From Mycobacterium simiae (lineage in GTDB: Bacteria; Actinomycetota; Actinomycetes; Mycobacteriales; Mycobacteriaceae), in contig NZ_VTZN01000018.1 of assembly GCF_008370645.1 (NCBI RefSeq), positions 1 through 46,863 on the forward strand: a stretch of DNA of 46,863 nucleotides. Direction: 5' to 3'. The notes beneath the pieces are model-generated. The model was not told the origin of the DNA. It did no database searches and was given only the letters and a program-made list of their open reading frames with translations. The position numbers and the translations under genes were made by a program. This document shows, in pieces, positions 26,675 to 35,246 of this stretch. Numbering within the stretch: position 1 is the stretch's first letter; every line of letters starts with the position of its first letter.

Positions 26675-27859
26675 GTGTCGCACGACGCCCCTGCCCGCAA
26701 GCTCGTCGGCCAGCGCGACGCCGCGCCGTCGCGCGGCAGATATTGGTGGCTGCGCTGGGTAGTCCTCGGCATCGTCGCGGTCGTGCTTGCCGTCGAGGTG
26801 GTGCTGGTCAAAGACCAGCTCGCTAAAGCCTGGGTGAGTATCTACCAGGCCAGCTGGTATTGGCTGGTCGCTGCGACGGCAGCAGCGGCCGCGTCGATGC
26901 ACAGCTTCGCGCAGATCCAACGCACGCTGTTGAGATCCGCGGGCGTTCACGTCAAGCAATTGCGGTCCGAAGCCGCGTTCTATGCGGCCAACTCGCTGAG
27001 CACCACGCTTCCCGGCGGCCCGGTGTTATCGGCCACCTTCCTGCTGCGCCAGCAACGCATCTGGGGTGCCTCGACGGTGGTGGCGTCGTGGCAGCTGGTG
27101 ATGTCGGGAGTCCTGCAGGCGGTCGGCCTGGCCCTGCTCGGGTTGGGCGGCGCCTTTTTCCTGGGCGCCAAAAACAACCCGTTCTCACTGCTCTTCACGC
27201 TCGGCGGTTTTGTGGCGCTGCTGCTGCTGGCCCAGGCGGTGGCGTCGCGACCGGACCTGATCGAAGGAATCGGAAATCAGGTCCTGGCCTGGGTCAATTC
27301 AATTCGCGGTAAGCCGGCCGACACCGGCGTCGCGAAGTGGCGTCAGCTGCTGATGCAGCTCGAGTCGGTCAGGTTGAGCCGGCGCGATCTGGGGGTGGCG
27401 TTCAGTTGGTCGCTGTTCAACTGGATCGCCGATGTGGCATGTCTGGGTTTCGCCGCCTACGCCGCCGGGGACCACGCCTCGGTGGCCGGGTTGACGGTCG
27501 CCTACGCTGCGGCTCGCGCAGTGGGCACCATTCCGTTGATGCCGGGCGGCTTGCTGGTCGTCGAGGCGGTCCTGGTGCCCGGCCTGGTATCGGCCGGCAT
27601 GGCGCTGCCCAACGCCATCTCGGCGATGCTCATTTACCGGCTGATCAGCTGGCTACTCATTGCCGCCATCGGCTGGGTGGTGTTCTTCTTCATGTTCCGC
27701 ACCGAAAAAGTCGGCGATTCCGACACCGACGACCCGCCGACCGACCCCGAACTGGGGCGCATTATCGCCGCCCAGCGCGACCACTCCGAGGACCCCGCCG
27801 AAACAGCTTTGCAGGGTCCGCTACCCCCGCCCGACCACAGTTCGGGGGCAGGGCGATAG
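26675..27859 (+). CDS. Lysylphosphatidylglycerol-synthase-type integral membrane protein, Rv0204c homologue
   Basis: 394 residues from the GTG at 26675, with about eight membrane helices typical of the UPF0104/LPG-synthase transmembrane (flippase-like) family. Marked segments are YWWLRWVVLGIVAVVLAVEV at the N-terminus, LGVAFSWSLFNWIADVACLG, and AAARAVGTIPLMPGGLLVVE, which carries the conserved P-x-PGG pattern of the family. The last ~60 residues are charged and cytoplasmic. It probably acts on lipids in the inner membrane; the substrate is unknown. Other possible starts are GTG 26624 and 26633. Its stop is one base from the end of the Rv0203 remnant. Confidence 0.85.
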   Translation: MSHDAPARKLVGQRDAAPSRGRYWWLRWVVLGIVAVVLAVEVVLVKDQLAKAWVSIYQASWYWLVAATAAAAASMHSFAQIQRTLLRSAGVHVKQLRSEAAFYAANSLSTTLPGGPVLSATFLLRQQRIWGASTVVASWQLVMSGVLQAVGLALLGLGGAFFLGAKNNPFSLLFTLGGFVALLLLAQAVASRPDLIEGIGNQVLAWVNSIRGKPADTGVAKWRQLLMQLESVRLSRRDLGVAFSWSLFNWIADVACLGFAAYAAGDHASVAGLTVAYAAARAVGTIPLMPGGLLVVEAVLVPGLVSAGMALPNAISAMLIYRLISWLLIAAIGWVVFFFMFRTEKVGDSDTDDPPTDPELGRIIAAQRDHSEDPAETALQGPLPPPDHSSGAGR

Positions 27860-27860
27860 G

Positions 27861-28097
27861 TCAGCGGGCATGGTTGCCTTGGCCCGGACCTGGAAGCGGC
27901 CCACTCGCTGCCGGCGGAGCCGCTCCGGCGGCCGGCAGACCCGGCAGCCCAGCGGCGCCGTGCACAGCCTGCGCCAGGGTGCGCGCCTGCGGAATCGAGA
28001 CCGGCAGCTTGCACTGCGCCGCAAGCGTGCTCAGTGGTTGTGCATCCAGCCACCTCGGGCGCCGGCGCCGCCAACAACGCCTCGGCAGTGTCAGCAT
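27861..28097 (-). pseudogene. Decayed stub of the haem-binding protein gene Rv0203
   Basis: In H37Rv this spot holds Rv0203, a secreted haem-binding protein of about 136 residues. Here only the last third is recognisable on the minus strand: AQPLSTLAAQCKLPVSIPQA matches the QPLTDLSTRCSLPISGLQA segment I remember, followed by a Pro/Ala-rich tail (PGLPAAGAAPPAASGPLPG) to TGA 27861. Upstream the frame turns into arginine-rich nonsense, while another frame (to 28128) reads APAPEVAG, which points to a frameshift near 28050. There is no room for a signal peptide before mmpL11, so the 5' half is deleted. Confidence 0.6.
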
Positions 28098-28147
28098 CGT
28101 TGCAGCTCAGCAACCAATATGGCGGCATAATTCAGCGCGCACTGCGG

Positions 28148-28153
28148 TAGGCT
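28148..28153 (+). promoter_or_regulatory. Possible -10 box of mmpL11
   Basis: TAGGCT fits TANNNT and would start transcription near 28160, giving a short leader with GGGGAG before ATG 28205. The spacing of GGGGAG to that ATG (about 18 bases) is longer than ideal. Confidence 0.3.
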
Positions 28154-28204
28154 CGCGAGCACGCAGTGCGCAAGAAACACGGGGAGTACACCATCCAGCA
28201 GTTC

Positions 28205-31200
28205 ATGATGCGCCTGAGCCGCAACCTGCGCAGATTTCGTTGGTTGGTCTTCACCGGCTGGTTGCTGGCTTTGGTGCCGGCAATTTTTTTGGCGTTGACG
28301 CAATCGGGAAATCTAACCGGCGGCGGCTTCGAGGTCGCCGGTTCGCAGTCGCTGCGGGTCCACGATGTACTCGACGCGCAGTACCCAGACCAGGGAGCCT
28401 CCGCGTTAGCGCTGGTGGCTACCCCTCGCCCCGATGCCAGCTACCAGGACATCAACGACGCGGTCGCGCAACTGCGGCAGATCGCCAGTGAATTCCCCGG
28501 TGTGTCGGAGATACCCAATCCCACGCAGCGGCCCCCACAGCCCGACCGGCCCTATGTGGTGTCGCTGCGGCTCGACGCCCGCAATGCCGGTACCAGCGAC
28601 ATCGCCAAGAAGCTGCGGGAACGAGTTGGGGTAACGGGTGACAAATCCGGGCAGACCGCGAATGGCAGGGTACGGCTCTACGTCATCGGACAGGGTGCGC
28701 TCAGCGCCGCCGCCGCGGCCAACACCAAACGCGACATCGCCAGCGCCGAACGCTGGAATTTGCCCATCATCTTGATCGTCTTGCTGGCCGTTTTCGGCTC
28801 GCTCGCCGCCGCGGCAATCCCACTGGCTCTGGGGGTTTGCACGGTCGTCGTCACCATGGGAGTGGTCTATCTGCTGTCCATGCACACCACCATGTCGGTG
28901 TTCGTCACCTCCACGGTATCGATGTTCGGTATCGCGCTCGCGGTCGACTACTCGCTGTTCATCCTGATGCGGTTTCGCGAGGAGCTGCGTTCCGGGCGTC
29001 GGCCACCTGAAGCCGTCGATGCCGCGATGGCCACCTCGGGACTTGCGGTGGTGCTGTCCGGCATGACCGTAATCGCCTCACTGACCGGCATTTACTTGAT
29101 CAATACCCCGGCATTGCGGTCGATGGCCACCGGCGCGATTCTCGCCGTCGCCGTCGCGATGTTCACCTCGGCCACCTTGACGCCGGCGTTGCTGGCCACC
29201 TTCGCCAGGGCGGCCGCCAAGCGCTCTGCGCTGCTGCACTGGTCGCGCAAACCGGATAGCACCCCATCCCGGTTCTGGACCCGCTGGGTCAGCTGGGTGA
29301 TGCGCCGGCCATGGATCACCGCCGTAGCGGCATCGATTGCGCTGCTGCTCATGGCCGCCCCGGCCGCATCGATGGTGCTGGGCAACAGCCTGCTGCGGCA
29401 ATTCGACTCCGCGCACGAGATCCGGGCCGGGGTGGCCGCGGCCGGCCAGGCGCTCGGACCCGGTGCCCTGGGCCCCGTTCAGGTGCTGGTCACCTTCCCC
29501 GACGGAGGCGCCTCGACACCGGCCCACCACCAGACGATCGCCGCGATCCGGCAGCAGATGATGCAAGGGCCCCATGTTGTCTCGGTGGCGCCCGCCAAGT
29601 TCGCCGGGGACAACACCAGCGCACTGCTCAGCGCGGTGCTGTCGGTCGATCCCGAGGACATGGGCGCCCGGAACACCGTGGACTGGATGCGGACGCAGTT
29701 GCCGAAGGCGGCCGGCGGGGCACAGGTCGAGGTCGGCGGACCGACCGCGCTCATCCAGGACTTCGATGACCGGGTAGCTCAGACCCAGCCGCTGGTGCTG
29801 GCCTTCGTCGCCGTGATCGCCTTCGTGATGTTGCTCATCTCGATTCACTCGGTGTTCCTGGCGCTCAAAGGCGTCCTGATGACCCTGCTGTCGGTGGCGG
29901 CCGCCTACGGCAGCCTGGTAATGGTTTTTCAGTGGGGCTGGGCACAAAGTCTGGGCTTCCCGCAGTTGAGTTCCATCGACAGCACCGTGCCCCCGCTGGT
30001 TTTGGCGATGACGTTCGGGTTGTCGATGGACTACGAGATCTTCCTACTGACCCGCATCCGCGAACGCTTCTTACGCACAGGCCAGACCCGCGACGCCGTT
30101 GCCTACGGCGTGAGCACCAGCGCGCGCACCATTACCAGCGCTGCCCTGATCATGATCGCGGTGTTTTGCGGCTTCGCTTTCGCTGGGATGCCGCTAGTGG
30201 CCGAGATCGGCGTCGCGTGTGCCGTCGCGATTGCTGTCGACGCCACCATCGTGCGGCTGATATTGGTGCCCGCCCTGATGGCGATGTTCGCTCAGTGGAA
30301 CTGGTGGCTGCCCCGGTGGCTGGCCCGGCTGCTGCCCTCGGTCGACTTCGACCGGCCGCTCCCGGAAGTGGACCTCGCTGACGTGGTGGTCATTCCCGAC
30401 GACATGGCCTCCGCGATCGCACCCAGCGCGGACCTACGCATGGTGCTGAAATCGGCGGCCAAGCTCCGGCGCCTGGCCCCCGACTCGATCTGCGTCGCCG
30501 ACCCGCTGGCCTTCACCGGCTGTCAGCGCTACGGCAAAGGGCCGGAACACCTACCAGAACTGGTCAAAGACGGTAAGGACACTGCTGACGTCGCCGCGCC
30601 CGTCGGCGCCACCGTCTCCGCTGACGAGCCGACTGAGAGCAACGCTCAGTTGGCTGCCCGGAAGGTCGGGCAGGCCTACCGAAGCGGCATCGCCCGGGCG
30701 ATGTCGTGGGCCGAGCGGCCGGTCCATCCGGTGACCCTGTGGCGCGGCCGCCTCTCGGTCGCCCTCGACGCACTGGAGACCATCGCCGCCCAGCGCGCAG
30801 CATCCACGACCAACCGCATGCGGTATGAGCGGCGCAGCCCGGTGGAAACCACCAACGTCCAATTACCCACCGGCGACCGGCTGCTGATTCCGACCGGGGC
30901 CGAAACTTTGCGGCTCAAGGGCTACCTGATCATGAGCCGTAACAGTCGTCGCGACTACGTCGAATTTGCTGACATGGTGGACGCAATGGAGCCCGAGACC
31001 GCGGCGGTGGTGCTGGCCGGAATGGATAGGTATTACTGTTGTCAACCACCTAGAGGGCGCTGGATGGCTACGCAGCTGGTTCGCCGGCTCGCCGATCCAG
31101 TTCCGTCTGATGTCGATGATGAGTGGCCCGCAACCGATGCCAAGGCAAACTGGGAGGAGGTCAGGCAGCGCTGCCTGGCGGTGGCCGTCGCGATGTTGGA

Positions 31201-31213
31201 GGAGGCGAGGTGA
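28205..31213 (+). CDS. mmpL11: RND lipid transporter MmpL11
   Basis: 1002 residues of the MmpL family with two repeated halves, each with a membrane domain bearing an Asp-Tyr pair (ALAVDYSLFILMRF and GLSMDYEIFLLTRI). The C-terminal ~280 residues are cytoplasmic. MmpL11 exports monomeromycolyl diacylglycerol and a mycolate wax ester used in biofilms, and has been linked to haem uptake. I chose ATG 28205 (MMRLSRNLRR) as in the homologue; the frame is open from GTG 28166. It overlaps the next gene by four bases (GTGA). Confidence 0.94.
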   Translation: MMRLSRNLRRFRWLVFTGWLLALVPAIFLALTQSGNLTGGGFEVAGSQSLRVHDVLDAQYPDQGASALALVATPRPDASYQDINDAVAQLRQIASEFPGVSEIPNPTQRPPQPDRPYVVSLRLDARNAGTSDIAKKLRERVGVTGDKSGQTANGRVRLYVIGQGALSAAAAANTKRDIASAERWNLPIILIVLLAVFGSLAAAAIPLALGVCTVVVTMGVVYLLSMHTTMSVFVTSTVSMFGIALAVDYSLFILMRFREELRSGRRPPEAVDAAMATSGLAVVLSGMTVIASLTGIYLINTPALRSMATGAILAVAVAMFTSATLTPALLATFARAAAKRSALLHWSRKPDSTPSRFWTRWVSWVMRRPWITAVAASIALLLMAAPAASMVLGNSLLRQFDSAHEIRAGVAAAGQALGPGALGPVQVLVTFPDGGASTPAHHQTIAAIRQQMMQGPHVVSVAPAKFAGDNTSALLSAVLSVDPEDMGARNTVDWMRTQLPKAAGGAQVEVGGPTALIQDFDDRVAQTQPLVLAFVAVIAFVMLLISIHSVFLALKGVLMTLLSVAAAYGSLVMVFQWGWAQSLGFPQLSSIDSTVPPLVLAMTFGLSMDYEIFLLTRIRERFLRTGQTRDAVAYGVSTSARTITSAALIMIAVFCGFAFAGMPLVAEIGVACAVAIAVDATIVRLILVPALMAMFAQWNWWLPRWLARLLPSVDFDRPLPEVDLADVVVIPDDMASAIAPSADLRMVLKSAAKLRRLAPDSICVADPLAFTGCQRYGKGPEHLPELVKDGKDTADVAAPVGATVSADEPTESNAQLAARKVGQAYRSGIARAMSWAERPVHPVTLWRGRLSVALDALETIAAQRAASTTNRMRYERRSPVETTNVQLPTGDRLLIPTGAETLRLKGYLIMSRNSRRDYVEFADMVDAMEPETAAVVLAGMDRYYCCQPPRGRWMATQLVRRLADPVPSDVDDEWPATDAKANWEEVRQRCLAVAVAMLEEAR

Positions 31214-31722
31214 CGTTGGCAGCTGACCAGCGGCAACCTGCGCCCGCACCGCCACCGCGCCGGCCCGGCAGACAACCGAGCGGGCCGGACGCCGACCGGC
31301 CGGTGGAGTTTTGGTCAACCGCCGCGATCCGAACGGCGTTGGAGGGCGGCGACATCGCCACCTGGAAGCGCATTGCCGCCGCGCTCAAGCGCGACCCCTA
31401 CGGCAGGACCGCCCGCCAGGTCGAAGAAGTCCTCGAAGGAGCGCGGCCGTACGGCATTTCCAAGGCGCTGTGGGAGGTGCTCGATCGCGCCCGGACCCAC
31501 CTGGCGGCCAACGAGCGTGCTGAAGTTGCTCGTCACGTGAAGCTGCTGATGGATCGGTCCGGCTTGGGTCAGCAAGAGTTCGCGTCGCGCGTCGGCGTGC
31601 GGGTCGAGGACTTAGCCACCTATCTCGACGGCAGCGTCAGCCCGTCCGCCGCGCTGATGATTCGGATGCGGCGGCTATCCGATCGCTTCGTCCGGGTGAA
31701 AAACGCGGCGGACTCCAACTGA
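31210..31722 (+). CDS. Small conserved protein with XRE-like helix-turn-helix, Rv0201c homologue
   Basis: 170 residues. The first ~35 are proline-rich and disordered. The middle is helical (FWSTAAIRTALEGGDIATWK onward). The C-terminal part (LLMDRSGLGQQEFASRVGVR, then VEDLATYLDGSVSPSAALMI) has the spacing of an XRE-type helix-turn-helix, so DNA binding is plausible. The GTG at 31210 overlaps the mmpL11 stop, so it is made together with MmpL11. No function is established for the family as far as I know. Confidence 0.82.
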   Translation: MTLAADQRQPAPAPPPRRPGRQPSGPDADRPVEFWSTAAIRTALEGGDIATWKRIAAALKRDPYGRTARQVEEVLEGARPYGISKALWEVLDRARTHLAANERAEVARHVKLLMDRSGLGQQEFASRVGVRVEDLATYLDGSVSPSAALMIRMRRLSDRFVRVKNAADSN

Positions 31723-31815
31723 ACGCCGAGGGAGCGACCATGGCGGCACCGCGCGGCGTGTCGCCGCCGCCAGCGCCCACTCACCGCCGCCGCTGCACAC
31801 TCGGCGCCGCCGGTG

Positions 31816-31835
31816 CCCACTCGGCGAGCAGTGGG
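31816..31835. terminator. Hairpin between convergent genes
   Basis: CCCACT and AGTGGG form a 6-bp stem with an 8-base loop between the Rv0201c homologue and omamB, followed on the plus strand by AAAT. It could serve as a weak terminator. Confidence 0.3.
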
Positions 31836-31846
31836 AAATCGCGCCT

Positions 31847-32536
31847 CTAGCGGGCGTTGATCGGCGTCACATCGAGCACCCGCCAGTCGCTGCCGCGCTT
31901 GATCAGGGCTATGCGCAGCGCGGGCGCAGCTTGGCTGGTGGGTTGCCCGGGCGAGTTCTGGGTAACCCGCAGGACCACGGCCACACTGGCCGCCGACGGC
32001 CCCAGTGCTTCCACCCCGGCCGACAACGTGGCGGCCTGAGCGGTGACTTTGCGCTGGGCCAGATCGGCGCTGGACTTGGCATATTGCTCTTTGAATTCTT
32101 GCGACTTTTCCGGCACCATCATCGCCGCGGCCCGTTCGGCGGAGGCGTCGGGCGCGGTCGGCGAGAACGACGCCACTGCCTCGGCCATCTCGGTGGCGAC
32201 CTGTACCACCGCTCGCGAGTCCCGGTTGAAGTCGCGGTCCGGCGTCGTCCAGTGGGTGTAGCCGGTCAGCACCGCCGCCACCAGGGCGGCGGCGCACACG
32301 ACGACAACGGCCAACCGCAATCCCGGAGCGTCGTCGTCGGTGCCAACTGTGACGGCGTCACGGCGAAACAGCCAAAAGTTGACAGCTACACCTTCCAGCA
32401 CCAGCAGCACCAATACCGAGCACGCCGATATCCACCACCACGGCCAGCCGAGGACGAATCCGATCATCAGCAGCGCCCCGATCGTGACCAGCGGCGCCAC
32501 GACGTCGAATGCGGCCAGCCGCCAGGCGTTTCTCAT
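31847..32536 (-). CDS. omamB: Orphaned Mce-associated membrane protein OmamB, Rv0200 homologue
   Basis: 229 residues, the same length as I remember for Rv0200. Two membrane helices close to each other (LVTIGALLMIGFVLGWPWWW and a second, VLVLLVLEGVAVNFW) are followed by a third near residue 75 (LAVVVVCAAALVAAVLTGY). The C-terminal half has the Mce-associated (Mas) fold pattern, with DRDFNRDSRAVVQVATEMAE and a terminal beta section ending SDWRVLDVTPINAR. Mas proteins stabilise Mce lipid importers. It begins seven bases after the omamA stop. Confidence 0.85.
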   Translation of the reverse strand: MRNAWRLAAFDVVAPLVTIGALLMIGFVLGWPWWWISACSVLVLLVLEGVAVNFWLFRRDAVTVGTDDDAPGLRLAVVVVCAAALVAAVLTGYTHWTTPDRDFNRDSRAVVQVATEMAEAVASFSPTAPDASAERAAAMMVPEKSQEFKEQYAKSSADLAQRKVTAQAATLSAGVEALGPSAASVAVVLRVTQNSPGQPTSQAAPALRIALIKRGSDWRVLDVTPINAR

Positions 32537-32543
32537 CGCAGTC

Positions 32544-33161
32544 TCATCGGACCGATGCTAAGCCGGAGATCATCAGTTTTCCGTCCACGTCGGAGACATC
32601 GATGCGCAGGCTCCAGTGCACGGTTTGCGGCTTGGCTCCAACATTTTCGGCGACCGATGTAGCTACTAGCAGCACCGAGTCGGTGCGGGTGGCAAACGGC
32701 GGCAGTTTGGTGGTCACCACCGGCCGGGCGCTGCCGCCCTGGGTATCCAGGTCGTGGTGCACGGTTTCGATCGCCACCGCCTCGATCCGGCCGCTGCTGT
32801 GCGTCTGCAACTTCTCCACCACCTGCCGGTAGGGCTGCACGGAGGCATCGAAGTCGGTGTTGAGTTGCCCAACGGTGCCGTCGTGCAGCCGTTGCAGGCT
32901 GGCGTCGATATTGCCGGCATTCATGTTGATCAGCACATCGGTCCATTCGGCCGCGGCCGCCATAACCCGAGTCAGGTAGCCACGTTCGGCAATCTCGTCA
33001 CGGTGGCTCTTCCAGATAAGGACGCCGAGCACAACTGCGGCCACCGACACCAAGCCGAGAAAAGTTGAGGCGATGCCGTAGCTGGAGAACATCGCGTCGC
33101 GCGCCGAGTCGGGGCTGGAAGTGGCTGGCTGCGAGTCCACGTCGGCGTCGTCGTCTGGCAT
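32544..33161 (-). CDS. omamA: Orphaned Mce-associated membrane protein OmamA, Rv0199 homologue
   Basis: 205 residues from ATG 33161 (MPDDDADVDSQPATSS). A short acidic cytoplasmic tail leads to one membrane helix (ASTFLGLVSVAAVVLGVLIW). The extracytoplasmic Mas domain follows, and resembles the downstream protein in its layout. OmamA is known to stabilise the Mce1 and Mce4 transporters, so its loss weakens fatty-acid and cholesterol uptake. The open frame reaches 33287, but that stretch is antisense to zmp1. The gene is divergent from zmp1 with 42 bases between. Confidence 0.87.
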   Translation of the reverse strand: MPDDDADVDSQPATSSPDSARDAMFSSYGIASTFLGLVSVAAVVLGVLIWKSHRDEIAERGYLTRVMAAAAEWTDVLINMNAGNIDASLQRLHDGTVGQLNTDFDASVQPYRQVVEKLQTHSSGRIEAVAIETVHHDLDTQGGSARPVVTTKLPPFATRTDSVLLVATSVAENVGAKPQTVHWSLRIDVSDVDGKLMISGLASVR

Positions 33162-33203
33162 GGCCCGATCGTCGCACCCGAAACCAGGTGGAAGGATGGC
33201 GGG

Positions 33204-35189
33204 GTGACAGTAGAGGCCATCCGCTCGGGTATTGACCTGAGCTACGTCGACGCCGATACCCGCCCGCAAGACGACCTGTTCGGCCACGTCAATGGCCGCT
33301 GGCTGCGGGATTTCGAGATCCCCGCCGACCGGGCGACCGACGGCGCTTTCCGGCTGCTATTCGACCGAGCCGAAGAACAAGTGCGTGACCTGATCATCGA
33401 GGCCAGCGAAGCAGGCGCCACGGAGGGTACCGACGAACAGCGCATCGGCGATCTGTACGCCAGCTTCCTCGACGAAGAGGCCGTCGAGCGCGCCGGCGTG
33501 CAACCGCTGCTCGACGAACTGGCCACCATCGATGACGCCGCCGACCGCGATGCGCTGGCAGTTGTGATCGGTGCGCTGCAACGCACCGGAATGGGCGGCG
33601 GCGTCGGCCTCTACATCGACACCGACGCCAAAGACTCGACGCGTTACCTGGTGCACGTCTCGCAGGCCGGCATCGGATTACCCGACGAGTCCTACTACCG
33701 CGACGAGCAGCACACCGACGTGCTGGCCGCCTATCCGGGGCACATCGCGCGGATGTTCAGCCTGGTGTACGGGGGCGAGAGCGAAGACCACGCCGGAACC
33801 GCTGCCCGCATCCTGGCGCTGGAGTACAAACTCGCCGCCGCGCACTGGGATGTGGTCAAGCGGCGCGACGCCGAGCTCACCTACAACCTGCGCACCTTCG
33901 CGGAGCTGCAAACCGAGGGGGCGGGCTTCGACTGGGCCGGCTGGGTGGCCGCGCTGGGCAGCACTCCGGAGGCAGTATCCGAACTGGTTGTGCGCCAACC
34001 TGATTACCTCACCGCCTTCGCCCAGTTGTGGGCCGGCGAAGATCTCGAAGACTGGAAGCGCTGGGCGCGCTGGCGTTTGATCCGCGCCCGCGCTCCCTGG
34101 CTGACCCGTGAACTCGTGGCAGCAGATTTCGACTTCTACGGCCGCAGGTTGACCGGCGCCGAGCAAATCCGCGACCGCTGGAAGCGGGCGGTGGCGCTGG
34201 TGGAGGGCCTGATCGGCGACGCAGTTGGAAAGCTCTATGTGCAAAGGCATTTCCCGCCGGGCGCCAAGGCCCGCATCGACGCGCTGGTGCACAACCTGCA
34301 GGAGGCATACCGGATCAGCATCAGCGAACTGGACTGGATGACTCCGCCGACCCGGCAACGCGCGCTGACCAAGCTCGACCAATTCACCGCCAAGGTCGGC
34401 TATCCGGTCACGTGGCGGGACTACTCGAAGCTGGTGATCGACCGCGACGATCTTTACGGCAACTACCAGCGCGGGTATGCGGTCAATCACGACCGCGAGC
34501 TTGCCAAGCTCGGTGGTCCGGTGGACCACGACGAGTGGTTCATGACACCGCAGACAGTCAATGCCTACTACAACCCGGGCATGAATGAAATCGTCTTTCC
34601 GGCAGCGATTTTGCAGCCACCGTTCTTCGACGCCGAGGCTGACGATGCGGCCAATTACGGCGGGATCGGCGCGGTGATCGGACACGAGATTGGGCACGGC
34701 TTCGACGACCAGGGCGCCAAATACGACGGTGACGGTAACCTGGTCGACTGGTGGACTGATAGCGATCGCACCGAATTCGCCTCCCGCACAACGGCATTGA
34801 TCGAGCAATACGAGCAGTACACGCCGCGCGCACTCGACAGCAGCCACCACGTGAATGGCGCATTCACCGTCGGGGAGAACATCGGCGACTTGGGTGGGCT
34901 GTCCATTGCCCTGTTGGCCTACCAGCTCTCGCTGAACGGCCAGCCGGCACCGGTTCTCGACGGCCTCACCGGTGTGCAGCGGGTATTCTTCGGCTGGGCT
35001 CAGGTATGGCGTACCAAATCCCGTGAGGCTGAGGCGATCCGGCGGCTCGCGGTCGACCCGCATTCACCGCCGGAGTTCCGGTGCAACGGCGTCATCCGCA
35101 ACATCGACGCGTTCTACGACGCCTTCGACGTCACCGAGGACGACGAGCTGTTCCTGGACCCGGCGAGCCGGGTCCAGATCTGGAACTAG
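33204..35189 (+). CDS. zmp1: Zinc metalloprotease Zmp1 (M13/neprilysin family)
   Basis: 661 residues, close to the 663 of M. tuberculosis Zmp1 (Rv0198c). The zinc site is HEIGH at residues 494-498 with the third ligand in GENIGDLGG (Glu near 558). The substrate-binding NAYYNPGMNEIVFPA motif of M13 peptidases is present, and the C-terminus ends with the DPASRVQIWN block. Zmp1 has no signal peptide but is found outside the cell, where it affects inflammasome activation and phagosome maturation in macrophages. The GTG start follows GGAAGGA. Confidence 0.95.
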   Translation: MTVEAIRSGIDLSYVDADTRPQDDLFGHVNGRWLRDFEIPADRATDGAFRLLFDRAEEQVRDLIIEASEAGATEGTDEQRIGDLYASFLDEEAVERAGVQPLLDELATIDDAADRDALAVVIGALQRTGMGGGVGLYIDTDAKDSTRYLVHVSQAGIGLPDESYYRDEQHTDVLAAYPGHIARMFSLVYGGESEDHAGTAARILALEYKLAAAHWDVVKRRDAELTYNLRTFAELQTEGAGFDWAGWVAALGSTPEAVSELVVRQPDYLTAFAQLWAGEDLEDWKRWARWRLIRARAPWLTRELVAADFDFYGRRLTGAEQIRDRWKRAVALVEGLIGDAVGKLYVQRHFPPGAKARIDALVHNLQEAYRISISELDWMTPPTRQRALTKLDQFTAKVGYPVTWRDYSKLVIDRDDLYGNYQRGYAVNHDRELAKLGGPVDHDEWFMTPQTVNAYYNPGMNEIVFPAAILQPPFFDAEADDAANYGGIGAVIGHEIGHGFDDQGAKYDGDGNLVDWWTDSDRTEFASRTTALIEQYEQYTPRALDSSHHVNGAFTVGENIGDLGGLSIALLAYQLSLNGQPAPVLDGLTGVQRVFFGWAQVWRTKSREAEAIRRLAVDPHSPPEFRCNGVIRNIDAFYDAFDVTEDDELFLDPASRVQIWN

Positions 35190-35229
35190 TTCGGCACGCC
35201 AGCTACCGCGGCGCCTTTCACCGGCGCAT

Positions 35230-35245
35230 GGCCCAGCGGTGGGCC
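35230..35245 (-). terminator. Hairpin after the PPE gene
   Basis: GGCCCA/TGGGCC makes a 6-bp stem with a 4-base loop immediately past the PPE stop, in the 57-base space between the convergent zmp1 and PPE genes. There is no U tail. Confidence 0.4.
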
Positions 35246-35246
35246 G

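Noticed and set aside
33678..35063. A 461-codon minus-strand frame across zmp1
   Set aside because: Antisense shadow of a high-GC gene; no motif, and zmp1 itself is unambiguous.
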